DNA of 64,000 nt. Source: Aromatoleum anaerobium (GTDB taxonomy: Bacteria; Pseudomonadota; Gammaproteobacteria; Burkholderiales; Rhodocyclaceae). The stretch lies in contig NZ_WTVG02000040.1 in NCBI RefSeq assembly GCF_012910705.2, positions 62,001 through 126,000 of the forward strand. Reading direction: 5' to 3'. Below are positions 29,017 through 37,215 of the stretch, piece after piece. Numbering within the stretch: position 1 is the stretch's first letter; every line of letters starts with the position of its first letter. A program made the position numbers and the translations under genes. Below the pieces are notes generated by a model, which ran no database searches, was not told the origin of the DNA, and was given only the letters and a program-made list of their open reading frames with translations.

Positions 29017-30561
29017 ATGACGGGACTGGCAGGCAACTTTCCGCACGCTTCACGTCTTCTCGCCCCGGCCCTGGCGCATGGGCCGCGAGCGTCCTCGACG
29101 ATATCGCTCGCCACGCGGCCCGGCGCAATGCGCAAGTCGAGGGCCGGCGCCGCACCGCTCACGTATTTCCTCACGTATTTCCTCGGCAGCCCGGGACAGG
29201 ACTATCTGCCCGAGGATGACGAAAGGCGCGACAAATCGGCGTCGCACCCGGCCTGGGGCAGGGCCTGCGCCGGCCCCGCGCCGCACCGCATCGTCATCGT
29301 CGGAGGCGGAGCCGGCGGGCTGGAACTGGCTGCGCGCCTTGGCGACGGTGTCGGCCGGCGCGGCGAAGCCGAGGTCATCCTGGTCGATCCGATGCCTACC
29401 CATTTATGGAAGCCGCTGCTACACGAAGTCGCGGCGGGCACGCTGAACCCGCGCGAACAGGCGCTCGACTACCTGCAGCAGGCGCGACAGCACCATTTCC
29501 GCTTTCATCCCGGCCGCCTCGAAGGGCTCGTCCGCCATCGCCGCGAGATCTGGCTCGCGCCGCTGATCGACGGGGAAGGCGTCGAGATGGCGGCGCGCCG
29601 GCGGCTCCCGTACGACACGCTGGTGATCGCGATCGGAGCCACCGATGACGACTTCGGCACGCCGGGCGTGCGGCGCCATGCAATTTCGCTCAACAGCGCC
29701 GCGGACGCGGAACACTTTCGCAGCCGGCTGCTGTCGTTGTGCGCCGGAGCCGGACAGCGGATCCGGCGGCCGATCCAGCTCGTCATCGTCGGCGGCGGGG
29801 CGACCGGGGTCGAGCTGGCCGACGAACTGACCGGCGCGGTCGAGGAGATCGCCTCGTGCGGATACCTGCTGCGCCAGGCGGGCGAGCCGGTGAAGATCCG
29901 GGTGCTCGAGGCGCGCGGGCGGCTGCTCGCAGCGCTTCCGGCGCAAGCCGCGGAGCGCGTCCATTGCGAACTGGTGCGACGCGGCGTCGACGTGCGGTTG
30001 AACCGCCGGGTGGCCGAAGTGCGGCACGACAGCGTGCTGCTGTGCAGCGGCGAGGTCGTCGCCGCGGACCTGGTCGTCTGGACCGCCGGCATCCAGGGGC
30101 CGGAAGTGCTCGCGTCGCTTGGCGCGCTCGACACGAACGAGCGGCGCCAGTTGCTGGTCCGCACGACGCTGCAGACTTTCCGCGACGACAACATCTTCGC
30201 CATCGGCGACTGCGCGAGTTGCGTCTCGTCCGAAGGGGAGACGCTGGCGCCTCCGCTGGCCCGGGCCGCGCAGCAGCAGGCGAAGCTGCTGGCCCGCTCG
30301 CTGCAGCGGCGCCTGGCCGGCAAATCGCTGCTCCCGTTCCGCTACCGCGAGTCCGGCGCGCGCTCGCCGGCGCGCGACGAAGAGCCCGGCGGCGATGCCG
30401 GCGGGGATCGAAGCCGGGTCGACGGCGTGTTCGCGCGCTTCAGCTACTGGATGCTGTACCGCCGCCACCTCGCGATCCTGCTTGGCGGCATGCGGACGCT
30501 GCTGATGACCATCGGCGAACGGCTGCCGCGGCGCTCGCGGCCGCGCATGAAGCTGCATTGA
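29017..30561 (+). CDS. ndh: type II NADH:quinone oxidoreductase-like protein
   Basis: A 514-residue FAD enzyme that passes electrons from NADH to quinone without pumping protons. The FAD-binding motif HRIVIVGGGAGGLELAARLG is at about residues 88-107, and VDPMPTHLWKPLLHEVAAG is the NDH-2 signature. The NADH-binding motif IVGGGATGVELADEL lies mid-protein, and a second FAD motif is in FAIGDCASC. The C-terminal FSYWMLYRRHLAILLGGMRT is an amphipathic membrane anchor. The first 85 residues are unusual for the family, so the true start may be downstream. A short acidic insert (GARSPARDEEPGG) replaces part of the usual C-terminal region. Confidence 0.85.
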   Translation: MTGLAGNFPHASRLLAPALAHGPRASSTISLATRPGAMRKSRAGAAPLTYFLTYFLGSPGQDYLPEDDERRDKSASHPAWGRACAGPAPHRIVIVGGGAGGLELAARLGDGVGRRGEAEVILVDPMPTHLWKPLLHEVAAGTLNPREQALDYLQQARQHHFRFHPGRLEGLVRHRREIWLAPLIDGEGVEMAARRRLPYDTLVIAIGATDDDFGTPGVRRHAISLNSAADAEHFRSRLLSLCAGAGQRIRRPIQLVIVGGGATGVELADELTGAVEEIASCGYLLRQAGEPVKIRVLEARGRLLAALPAQAAERVHCELVRRGVDVRLNRRVAEVRHDSVLLCSGEVVAADLVVWTAGIQGPEVLASLGALDTNERRQLLVRTTLQTFRDDNIFAIGDCASCVSSEGETLAPPLARAAQQQAKLLARSLQRRLAGKSLLPFRYRESGARSPARDEEPGGDAGGDRSRVDGVFARFSYWMLYRRHLAILLGGMRTLLMTIGERLPRRSRPRMKLH

Positions 30562-30584
30562 GCGCGGCTGGCGCCGCGCGGGGT

Positions 30585-30758
30585 TCAGAACACGAGGACG
30601 CCGAGCAGCACGCCGAACACCAGCACGATGAGGAAGATCGCCAGCGCAATGTAGAACAGCACTCTGGCGATGCCGGCGGCCCCTGCCGCGATGCCGGTGA
30701 AGCCGAGCAGGCCGGCGATGACGGAGATGACGAAGAAGATGATCGCCCACTTGATCAT
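30585..30758 (-). CDS. DUF1328 / UPF0391 small membrane protein
   Basis: A 57-residue protein with two hydrophobic helices ([19 protein letters not shown] and [19 protein letters not shown]) separated by the [10 protein letters not shown] turn typical of UPF0391 (E. coli YtjA). AAGGAG stands upstream of the chosen ATG. Members are stress-induced inner-membrane proteins of unknown role. A second copy is at 35206-35367. Confidence 0.88.
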   Translation of the reverse strand: MIKWAIIFFVISVIAGLLGFTGIAAGAAGIARVLFYIALAIFLIVLVFGVLLGVLVF

Positions 30759-30935
30759 TTTGTTTACTCCTTGTGGCGGATCGGGAGCGATCCGGGAATC
30801 GCGGCACATTCGCGGCACGGCATTGGTTTTTTCGACCGGGAAAACCGGGAGGAATTACCCGCCGGCGGGAAGTTTTTCCGCCTTTCGCCGGCACCGACGA
30901 CACCGCTTGCGTCGCGCCTGATGGCGCGACGGGCA

Positions 30936-30950
30936 GCAAGCGCCGTACCC
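30936..30950 (-). promoter_or_regulatory. candidate sigma-54 promoter for the first DUF1328 gene
   Basis: Minus strand GGGTACGGCGCTTGC: one change in the -24 box, perfect -12. The leader would be about 165 bases, longer than at the other promoters. Confidence 0.5.
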
Positions 30951-30971
30951 CGTTGAAAGCACGGCGCAGAT

Positions 30972-30986
30972 AGGCATGAAGCTTGC
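30972..30986 (+). promoter_or_regulatory. sigma-54 promoter for the 31026 gene
   Basis: AGGCATGAAGCTTGC matches RGGCAYG-N4-TTGC exactly. Predicted start near 30998, 28 bases before the ATG. Confidence 0.75.
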
Positions 30987-31025
30987 ATTGGGACTGATAC
31001 GACGAGTTCCAGCGGAGACGACGTC

Positions 31026-31550
31026 ATGCTAGGGGAAATCATCACGACATTTGCGGGCGCGAGTCTGGTCATCGGCGTGGCGCTCGCGGGCGGAACGGTT
31101 CATCGGACAACGCCTTCGCCTTCGGCGCAGTGGTCGCAGGAAGCGTGGGGTGTGGCGAAACTGAAGCGCACGGGGATGATTCCCGGCGCGGGCGGCGAGG
31201 ACGGTCGTGCGGCGCCGGGCGAGTTGCCTTCGCCGATCGATCCGCGCAACGGAGCGGCACCGCCCGAACCGCCGGACGGGCTGGTGGCAGGGCTGATCAT
31301 CAGCGCCGACATGTTTGTCGGAAATACTGACAGTGACCGGCACACGCTCACCGTCCGCCCCGCCGACAGCCGGCGCGAATTCAAGGCCCGGGTCGTCGGC
31401 ATGGGGGATGAAGGTTCCGGCACGCCCGCCGAGCAGACGCTGATCGCCCCCGACACCGCGCTTGCCACCGCGCTGGCCCCTCTTGCGGTGCCGCACGGGG
31501 TGGGGCCGCCGGGGATCGACGGGAGACCTGCGGCAAAGATCCGGGCCTGA
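31026..31550 (+). CDS. hypothetical membrane-anchored protein (174 aa)
   Basis: The N-terminus (LGEIITTFAGASLVIGVALAGG) is a signal anchor or uncleaved signal. The rest is a Gly/Pro/Ala-rich soluble region with no motif I recognise. It starts 28 bases after a predicted sigma-54 transcription start and stops 12 bases before the AI-2E-family gene, so the two form an operon. It is possibly a periplasmic partner of the transporter; this is inference from position only. Confidence 0.65.
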   Translation: MLGEIITTFAGASLVIGVALAGGTVHRTTPSPSAQWSQEAWGVAKLKRTGMIPGAGGEDGRAAPGELPSPIDPRNGAAPPEPPDGLVAGLIISADMFVGNTDSDRHTLTVRPADSRREFKARVVGMGDEGSGTPAEQTLIAPDTALATALAPLAVPHGVGPPGIDGRPAAKIRA

Positions 31551-31562
31551 GGAGGCCGCCGT

Positions 31563-32744
31563 TTGAAACACGGGCGCACCCCGCCGGCCCGCCGCCTCGC
31601 CCGCGCTGCCGCCCGGCCGACCGAAGCCGCCCTGCCGACGCCGCCGCGGCCCACGCGCGACGCGGACGCCCGCCGCGCCGACCGTTCCATCGTCATCGTC
31701 TCGATGGTTCTGCTGATCGGCGTCTTCAGCCTGCTGGTGTGGACCGTTGCCGACGTGCTGCTGCTGGTGTTTGCCGGCATCCTGATCGGGGTGTTCCTGC
31801 GCGGGCTCGGCGACGGCGTGAGCGCCCTGACCGGCCTGTCCCGGAGCGTGTCATTCGGTGTCGTGCTGGCGACGCTCGCTGCGCTGCTGGTCGTCGGAGG
31901 GGCCCTGCTGGGCAACGAAATGGCGAGCCAGCTCGACCAGCTCGGACCCAGCCTGCATCTGGCGTGGGAGAAGATGCTGAACGGCGTCTACGGTTACGAG
32001 TGGGGGCGCATCCTCTTCTCCGAGCGCAACCTCAGCGCGATGCTCCCCGAGGACGGCACCTGGCTGACGCGCCTCGGAGACGCATTCTCGATGACGATCG
32101 GTGCCATCGCGGGATTGCTGATCGCGGTGTTCATCGGCATCTTCGGCGCCGCGGCACCCGCGGTGTATCGCCACGGACTGTTGCTGCTGGTCCCCGCCCA
32201 CGCCCGGTCGCGCGCCCGCGACGTGCTCGACACGGTGACGATGACGATGCGCTGGTGGCTGATCGGCACGTTCGCCCGCATGGCGGTCGTCGGCCTGAGC
32301 GTCACCGTCGGGCTGTGGCTGCTCGATATCCAGCTTGCGCTCGCGCTCGGCCTGATCGCCTTCGTGCTTGATTTCGTCCCGTACATCGGCCCGATCCTTG
32401 CGGCACTGCCCGCGCTGCTCGTCGCGATCGCCACCGGCCCGGCCGACGCGTTCTACGTGCTGCTGCTCTACCTCGCGGTGCAGATGGCCGAAAACTATGT
32501 CGTCACGCCGCTGATCGACCAGTACAGCGTGCATTTGCCGCCCGCGCTGACGATCAGCGCCCAAGTGCTCCTCGGCGCGTTGCTCGGCGCGCTGGGGGTC
32601 GTGTTCGCGACACCGCTGACGGCGATCGCGCTGGTGCTGGTGCGCATGCTGTACGTCGAGGAGGATCTGGAACCGTCCGCGGGGACGCAGGCAGCGCCGC
32701 CCTCCCCGCTGCCACCGCACGAAACGGGCCCTCCCGGGGGTTGA
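31563..32744 (+). CDS. AI-2E exporter (PerM/TqsA) family transporter
   Basis: A 393-residue inner-membrane protein starting at TTG, with GGAGG upstream. It has about eight hydrophobic helices. LGLIAFVLDFVPYIGPILAALPALLVAI and AENYVVTPLIDQYSVHLPPALTI are the conserved family core, and the N-terminal 40 residues are a basic, Ala/Pro-rich cytosolic tail. The family includes AI-2 exporters and Na+/H+ antiporters, so the substrate is open. Confidence 0.88.
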   Translation: MKHGRTPPARRLARAAARPTEAALPTPPRPTRDADARRADRSIVIVSMVLLIGVFSLLVWTVADVLLLVFAGILIGVFLRGLGDGVSALTGLSRSVSFGVVLATLAALLVVGGALLGNEMASQLDQLGPSLHLAWEKMLNGVYGYEWGRILFSERNLSAMLPEDGTWLTRLGDAFSMTIGAIAGLLIAVFIGIFGAAAPAVYRHGLLLLVPAHARSRARDVLDTVTMTMRWWLIGTFARMAVVGLSVTVGLWLLDIQLALALGLIAFVLDFVPYIGPILAALPALLVAIATGPADAFYVLLLYLAVQMAENYVVTPLIDQYSVHLPPALTISAQVLLGALLGALGVVFATPLTAIALVLVRMLYVEEDLEPSAGTQAAPPSPLPPHETGPPGG

Positions 32745-32806
32745 CCGTTTTTGCCGACTGCGGCCGCGACGGGAGATTCCGTCCCAGCCCGGCTACAGGA
32801 GGCTGG

Positions 32807-34267
32807 TTAGAGGAGGTACTCCCAGCGTCGCGCAAACCATTCGAGCAGCCGGGCGCGCACGCCGCGATGCTTCCACTGCTCGAGCGTCACTTCGTGGGAG
32901 GCCGATTGGTCGAGGCCGAAGAGTTCTTCCATTTCTTCCGCGAACACACCGTCGAGCACCAGCACGTCGGCTTCGAAGTTATGTACGAAGCTGCGCCAGT
33001 CGAGGTTCGTCGAGCCGACGCTCGACCATACCCCGTCGATGACCGCGGTCTTCGCATGCAGCAGCGCATCGCGCCGTTCGAAGATGCGTACTCCCACGCT
33101 CAGCAAGTCCTGGTAATGCGAACGACCGGCGTGGAACGGCGCCCAGAAATCGCTGAAACCGGGCAGCACGAGCCGCACGTCGACACCCCGCTGCGCCGCG
33201 TCGCGCAGCGACTGCAGCGTGCGTTCGTCCGGCACGAAATATCCGTAGGTGAGCCACGCCCGCTTGCGCGCATGTTCGAGCGCGGACATCAGCGCGACGT
33301 ACAGCTCGCTGCGTCCCGACACCGGATCGGCGGCGACCAGGCGCATCGCCATGCCGCCGGCGCGCTCGGCGCGGGTCGCCTGCCGCGCTACCGGAGACGG
33401 GCAGCGCTGCTCGTGCCATGCGTCGTTGAACAGCGCTTCGAACTGCGTCACGACCGGTCCCCGCACCATCACGTGGGTGTCGCGCCATCCCTCCTCGCGA
33501 GTCGGCACGCGGCGCTTGCTGCCGAACGAACCCGCGCGATACACGCCGCTGATGTTGATGCCGCCGGTAAAGGCGATTTGGCCATCGATCACCAGCACCT
33601 TGCGATGGTCCCGGTTGTTGAGGCTCAGCCGCGGATCGCCTTCGAGCTTGAGCGGATTGACCGGATTGAATTCGCACACCGCGACGCCCGCCGCGGCGAG
33701 TCCCTCAAAATAGCCGGGAGGGGTGTCGCGCGAGCCGACGCTGTCATACAGGACGCGAACCTCGACGCCCTGCCGCCGCTTCGCCGCGAGCAGGCGGGCA
33801 AGACGCTCGCCCTGTTCCCCCGACTCGAGGATGTAGGTTTCGAGATGAACGTGGCGCCGCGCTTTCTCGATCGCCCCGAACATTGCCCGGTACGTGGCCG
33901 GGCCGTCGACGAGCAGGTGCGCGTGGTTGCCCAGGACCAGCGGCGCCGTGAGCGCCTTCTCGACATGGGCGAGATGATGGACGAGCAGTTCCTTGCCGAC
34001 ACCGTCGGCTTCGAGCTGATGCGCGACCTTGGGCGAGGGATGCGTGCGCAGCGCGCCGTCGGCGTGCTCGACGCGGACTTCGACGGCGGCCGGCGGAGCG
34101 CGCACCGGGAGAGCCGCCGTATCGACCGCCGGCCCCGTTACGCAGGCCGCGAGCACGAACGGACCGAACACCGTGCCCCATGTGCCGCCCCGGAAGGATT
34201 CGCACCGGCGGTCGAAGGAAGCGTTTCCGAGGCAGCCGTCAATACGCCGGCTTGACCCTGATGTCAT
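32807..34267 (-). CDS. cardiolipin synthase-like phospholipase D family protein
   Basis: About 486 residues with two PLD motifs: HRKVLVIDGQIAFTGGIN and HAKTAVIDGVWSSVGSTNLD (HxKx4D), the arrangement of ClsB-type cardiolipin synthases. It is preceded by a lipoprotein-like segment (VFGPFVLAAC). The start is uncertain. The Met at 34267 overlaps the BON gene by 29 bases; a GTG at 34171 would begin right at the hydrophobic segment. It is last in the operon DUF1328-BON-BON-cls and presumably makes cardiolipin during stress. It converges with the AI-2E gene. Confidence 0.85.
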   Translation of the reverse strand: MTSGSSRRIDGCLGNASFDRRCESFRGGTWGTVFGPFVLAACVTGPAVDTAALPVRAPPAAVEVRVEHADGALRTHPSPKVAHQLEADGVGKELLVHHLAHVEKALTAPLVLGNHAHLLVDGPATYRAMFGAIEKARRHVHLETYILESGEQGERLARLLAAKRRQGVEVRVLYDSVGSRDTPPGYFEGLAAAGVAVCEFNPVNPLKLEGDPRLSLNNRDHRKVLVIDGQIAFTGGINISGVYRAGSFGSKRRVPTREEGWRDTHVMVRGPVVTQFEALFNDAWHEQRCPSPVARQATRAERAGGMAMRLVAADPVSGRSELYVALMSALEHARKRAWLTYGYFVPDERTLQSLRDAAQRGVDVRLVLPGFSDFWAPFHAGRSHYQDLLSVGVRIFERRDALLHAKTAVIDGVWSSVGSTNLDWRSFVHNFEADVLVLDGVFAEEMEELFGLDQSASHEVTLEQWKHRGVRARLLEWFARRWEYLL

Positions 34268-34562
34268 TCTTGACGGACTTGACGCCGGGAACCTTGCGCG
34301 CGATTTCGACGGCGCGCTCGGCGTCACCGGACTTCGCGACGAAGCCGCTCAGCTGCACCACGCCACGGGAGGTCTCGACGTTCACCTCACGCGCCTTGAC
34401 CTGCGGGTCGTCGATCAGCGCGGCTTTCACGCGCGTCGTGATCGTCGCGTCGTCGATGTATTCGCCGGTCGATTCGCGCGACCGGCTCCCCGCACACGCG
34501 CTGACGACGGGCAGGGCAAGCGCCGCGAGGGCGGCAGTCAGCACTGTTCTTCTGCTTGTCAT
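34239..34562 (-). CDS. BON-domain lipoprotein
   Basis: A 107-residue exported protein. Twin-Arg-like n-region (TSRRTVLTAALAALALPVV), lipobox SAC at about residue 23, then one BON domain (DDATITTRVKAALIDDPQVK, VVQLSGFVAKSGDAERAVEIARKVPGV, VKNDIRV). BON domains bind phospholipids (OsmY, DolP). It is related to the BON gene 184 bases upstream (34747), suggesting an old duplication. Confidence 0.9.
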   Translation of the reverse strand: MTSRRTVLTAALAALALPVVSACAGSRSRESTGEYIDDATITTRVKAALIDDPQVKAREVNVETSRGVVQLSGFVAKSGDAERAVEIARKVPGVKSVKNDIRVKPAY

Positions 34563-34746
34563 TTTCTATGGTCCTCCGTTGGAAAATCACCGGCCTCGCC
34601 TGGAGGGCGACGCCTTCACGCTTACCCGGCACCGGGCAGCGCCGCGTTTGCCTCGCCGGAATGTCCGGCAAGGACAACTGCTGCCGGCCGCTGTCCCTGT
34701 CTTTTTGCCCTTGCGTGCTTGCGCGGGACAGGAGCCGAAATCGGGA

Positions 34747-35127
34747 TCAGGACGCCGGCGGCGCCTTCAGCGCATTGACCACTTCCTGTACGCCTTCGAC
34801 CTTGCGCGCAACGGCGTCGGCGCGCGCAATCTGGTCGGCCGGAACGGCGCCGCTCAGCGTCACGACGCCATTTTCCGAGCTGACGCTGATTGCGCCGGCA
34901 TCCAGGCCCTCTTCGGCCAGCAGCGCCGTTTTCACCTTCGTCGTGAGAACCGCGTCGTCCACTGCCTGGCCGGCGCGGTTGGCGTTCGTCTCCACTCTTT
35001 CCTTGGTGTCCGCGCTCGTACCGGGCGCGGCCCCGGTCGTCGTGCCCGGCTCGGCCGGACGGTCGTCACACCCGGCGAGAGCCGCAAGGCTCACGCAGGC
35101 AACGAGAATCGAGAATCGACGCTTCAT
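34747..35127 (-). CDS. BON-domain lipoprotein (second copy)
   Basis: A 126-residue protein. Signal KRRFSILVACVSLAALAGC with a clear lipobox, an acidic/Thr-rich linker and one BON domain (DDAVLTTKVKTALLAEEGLD, VVTLSGAVPADQIARADAVARKVEGV). The start at 35127 has GGAGG seven bases upstream. It is probably an outer- or inner-membrane-attached, osmotic-stress-type protein like OsmY/DolP. It follows DUF1328 by 78 bases. Confidence 0.9.
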   Translation of the reverse strand: MKRRFSILVACVSLAALAGCDDRPAEPGTTTGAAPGTSADTKERVETNANRAGQAVDDAVLTTKVKTALLAEEGLDAGAISVSSENGVVTLSGAVPADQIARADAVARKVEGVQEVVNALKAPPAS

Positions 35128-35205
35128 GGGCAGACCTCCTTTCGATATCCGCGCTGTGCGCACCCAACACCGCAGCGGCGCCGCGGTGAGCGCAGGCGCG
35201 ACGTT

Positions 35206-35367
35206 CTATTTTTGCAAGATCCCGAGGATCAGGGAGATCACCGCGATCACGAGGAAAATGTAGAAAAGGATCTTGGCTATGCCGACCGCACCGCTCGCGA
35301 TTCCGCCAAACCCGAACAGGGCGGCGACGATCGCGATCACGAGGAATATCGCTGCGTAATACAACAT
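35206..35367 (-). CDS. DUF1328 / UPF0391 small membrane protein (second copy)
   Basis: A 53-residue protein with two helices ([39 protein letters not shown]) around a [10 protein letters not shown] turn. GGAGG stands six bases before the ATG. It is the first gene of the DUF1328-BON-BON-cls operon, with a strong -24/-12 element 56 bases upstream. Confidence 0.9.
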   Translation of the reverse strand: MLYYAAIFLVIAIVAALFGFGGIASGAVGIAKILFYIFLVIAVISLILGILQK

Positions 35368-35422
35368 GGGACACCTCCATTCACAGGCAGGGGGGGAATT
35401 TCCCGCTGACGTCAGGGGTGAG

Positions 35423-35437
35423 GCAAACCGCATGCCC
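35423..35437 (-). promoter_or_regulatory. sigma-54 promoter for the DUF1328-BON-BON-cls operon
   Basis: Minus strand GGGCATGCGGTTTGC: exact RGGCAYG-N4-TTGC. Predicted start near 35411, 44 bases before the ATG. The palindromic motif at 35488-35512 lies about 50 bases upstream. Confidence 0.82.
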
Positions 35438-35487
35438 GGCACGCCGCGGCGCCACGGCGGTAATGACATCCGGGAGAAGTGGATAAT

Positions 35488-35512
35488 CTCACCCGGCGTT
35501 GTAACGCTTACA
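35488..35512. promoter_or_regulatory. putative enhancer between two divergent sigma-54 promoters
   Basis: CTCAC-CCGGCGT-TGTAA followed by CGC and TTACA. It contains the palindrome TGTAACGCTTACA (35500-35512) and the CTTAC-N7-TGTAA pattern with one mismatch. It is flanked on both sides by -24/-12 elements. Confidence 0.65.
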
Positions 35513-35540
35513 TGCGCCGGCGCGCGCCCCTGGCCGGATG

Positions 35541-35578
35541 TGGCAGCACCGTTGCGCCGCTCCGGGCACGGAAGCTGC
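35541..35578 (+). promoter_or_regulatory. sigma-54 promoter candidates for the DUF3309 gene
   Basis: Two overlapping possibilities: TGGCAGCACCGTTGC (35541-35555) and GGGCACGGAAGCTGC (35564-35578). Each has correct spacing and one weak element. The second leaves a 39-base leader. Confidence 0.6.
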
Positions 35579-35628
35579 CTGTCCGGAGTACCGCGGCGTG
35601 AGCCGCCTGCCTTCAAAGGACGACGATC

Positions 35629-35787
35629 ATGGCCTTATCGACGATACTCATTATCCTGCTGGTGCTGCTGCTGATCGGCGCGCTCCCTGCCTGGCCCTAC
35701 AGCAGTTCCTGGGGCTACCGTCCGAGCGGACTGCTGGGACTCGTCCTGATCGTGCTTTTGGTGCTGGTGCTGCTCGGCGCGTTATAG
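35629..35787 (+). CDS. DUF3309 small membrane protein
   Basis: A 52-residue protein with two hydrophobic helices ([19 protein letters not shown] and [19 protein letters not shown]) joined by the conserved [12 protein letters not shown] loop, characteristic of DUF3309. AAGGA stands eight bases before the ATG. Its function is unknown; it sits with the other small membrane stress proteins and ends in a strong terminator. Confidence 0.88.
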   Translation: MALSTILIILLVLLLIGALPAWPYSSSWGYRPSGLLGLVLIVLLVLVLLGAL

Positions 35788-35812
35788 GGCCGCTGCAGGG
35801 GCGCCACAACGA

Positions 35813-35840
35813 AAACCGGACCCTGCAGAGGGTCCGGTTT
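35813..35840. terminator. bidirectional terminator between DUF3309 and CBS genes
   Basis: AAACCGGACCC / GGGTCCGGTTT: an 11-base-pair stem with a six-base loop, A-rich on one side and T-rich on the other, between two convergent genes. Confidence 0.75.
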
Positions 35841-35890
35841 CGTGTTGCGGCACGATTTTTCGTCGTGCCTGCGGCGACTGCAGGAGCCCC

Positions 35891-36316
35891 TCAGTGAGTC
35901 GAACCGGTGGGTTCCGAAATGCCGCATACCGCTTCGCCGGCCGGCTGCGCGCCTTCGGTATTCGCGATGTCGGCAAGGGCGACGATTCCCACCAGCCGCT
36001 TGTTGCGATCGAGCACGACCAGCCGATGGATCTGCTCGTCCCCCATGTTGCGGGCGACGTGGGCGATATCCTCGTCCTCGAAGCAGTATTTGACTTCCTT
36101 GGTCATGACGTCGCGGACACGGGTATCGGGACTCTTCCCGGCCGCAACCGCGCGGATCGTGATGTCGCGGTCGGTCACCATGCCGATGAGCTTTTCGCCG
36201 TCGTTGACCGGCAGCGCTCCGACGTTCCATTCCGCCATCATGCGTGCTGCATCCTCGATGCTCTGTTCGGGATCGAGCATTCGCACGTCCATGGTCATTG
36301 CCTCGCTTACTTGCAT
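35891..36316 (-). CDS. tandem CBS-domain protein
   Basis: A 141-residue cytosolic protein with two CBS motifs: MTMDVRMLDPEQSIEDAARM ... GALPVNDGEKLIGMVTDRDI and VMTKEVKYCFEDEDIAHVAR ... RLVVLDRNKRLVGIVALADI. Such stand-alone pairs bind adenine nucleotides and sense energy state. AGGAGG precedes the ATG. A -24/-12 promoter lies 58-72 bases upstream, divergent from the peptidase/RimK operon. Confidence 0.93.
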   Translation of the reverse strand: MQVSEAMTMDVRMLDPEQSIEDAARMMAEWNVGALPVNDGEKLIGMVTDRDITIRAVAAGKSPDTRVRDVMTKEVKYCFEDEDIAHVARNMGDEQIHRLVVLDRNKRLVGIVALADIANTEGAQPAGEAVCGISEPTGSTH

Positions 36317-36373
36317 GATGCACCTCCTCGATCAAGAATGAAGCAGGCACACCGCCTGCGTTCCGTCCTTAAT

Positions 36374-36388
36374 GCAAAAGCGGTGCCC
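36374..36388 (-). promoter_or_regulatory. sigma-54 promoter for the CBS gene
   Basis: Minus strand GGGCACCGCTTTTGC: only one -24 base off consensus, perfect -12. Predicted start near 36362, 46 bases before the ATG. Confidence 0.75.
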
Positions 36389-36424
36389 GGAAGCTTCACT
36401 GCAGATCGGGAGGATGGCGCGAGC

Positions 36425-36439
36425 AGGCATGGCGTTTGC
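36425..36439 (+). promoter_or_regulatory. sigma-54 promoter for the peptidase-RimK-GCS2-amidohydrolase operon
   Basis: AGGCATGGCGTTTGC: exact RGGCAYG-N4-TTGC. Predicted start near 36451, 27 bases before the GTG at 36478. This also argues against the upstream TTG at 36436 as translation start. Confidence 0.78.
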
Positions 36440-36477
36440 TCGCAATCGAGTTATTGACACCTGGAGGATCGCAGTCC

Positions 36478-37215
36478 GTGCTGCCGGCTTCGCTGCGACT
36501 GAACGTCGACCTCCTGCCCCAGCCGACCGAGACCACGTGCGGGCCGACCTGCCTGCACGCGGTGTATCGGTACTGGGGCGAGGACATCTCGCTCGATGCG
36601 GTCATCAGACGCACGCGCGCGCTGATCCATGGCGGCACTTACGCGGTGTTCCTCGCGTGCGACGCGCTCGCGAACGGCTTCGAAGCGACGATCTACACGT
36701 ACAACCTCACAGTGTTCGACCCGACGTGGTTCCGCAACAAGCCGGACATCGCCGAGCGGCTGCAGGCGCAGCGCGAAGTCAAGGACAACCCGCGCCTGCT
36801 GCACGCGACCGAGGGTTACCTCGATTTCCTGCGGCTCGGCGGCCGGTTGCGGTTCACCGATCTGTCGCCGCCGATGCTGCGCGGGCTGCTGCGCCGCCGC
36901 CATCCGATCATCACCGGGCTCAGCTCGACGTTCCTGTACCGCACGGCGCGGGAATTCGGCCCCAACGACATCCCGGACGACGTGCGCGGCACACCGTCCG
37001 GGCATTTCGTCATCATCGCCGGCTATGACCGGCCGGCGCGACGCCTGCTCGTGGCCGACCCGTACGGCCCCCACCCGTATGGCGGCATGCGCGAATACTG
37101 GATCCGGATGGACCGCGTCATCGCGTCGATACTCCTCGGCATCGTCACCCACGACGCGAACCTGCTGGTGATCTCGCCGCGCAAGCCCAGGCCTGCCGAC
37201 CCGGAGCTGCCGTGA
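36478..37215 (+). CDS. C39/papain-like peptidase of an amidoligase operon
   Basis: A 245-residue protein. The catalytic Cys is in PQPTETTCGPTCLHAVYRYWGEDIS, and the His-containing block is GHFVIIAGYDRPARRLLVADPYG, as in C39-like and papain-like peptidases. No signal peptide, so it is cytosolic. GTG start with GGAGG ten bases upstream. It overlaps the next gene by four bases (GTGA). In this operon it may process or cross-link the product of the two ligases; that is inference from the known gene neighbourhood. Confidence 0.82.
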   Translation: MLPASLRLNVDLLPQPTETTCGPTCLHAVYRYWGEDISLDAVIRRTRALIHGGTYAVFLACDALANGFEATIYTYNLTVFDPTWFRNKPDIAERLQAQREVKDNPRLLHATEGYLDFLRLGGRLRFTDLSPPMLRGLLRRRHPIITGLSSTFLYRTAREFGPNDIPDDVRGTPSGHFVIIAGYDRPARRLLVADPYGPHPYGGMREYWIRMDRVIASILLGIVTHDANLLVISPRKPRPADPELP

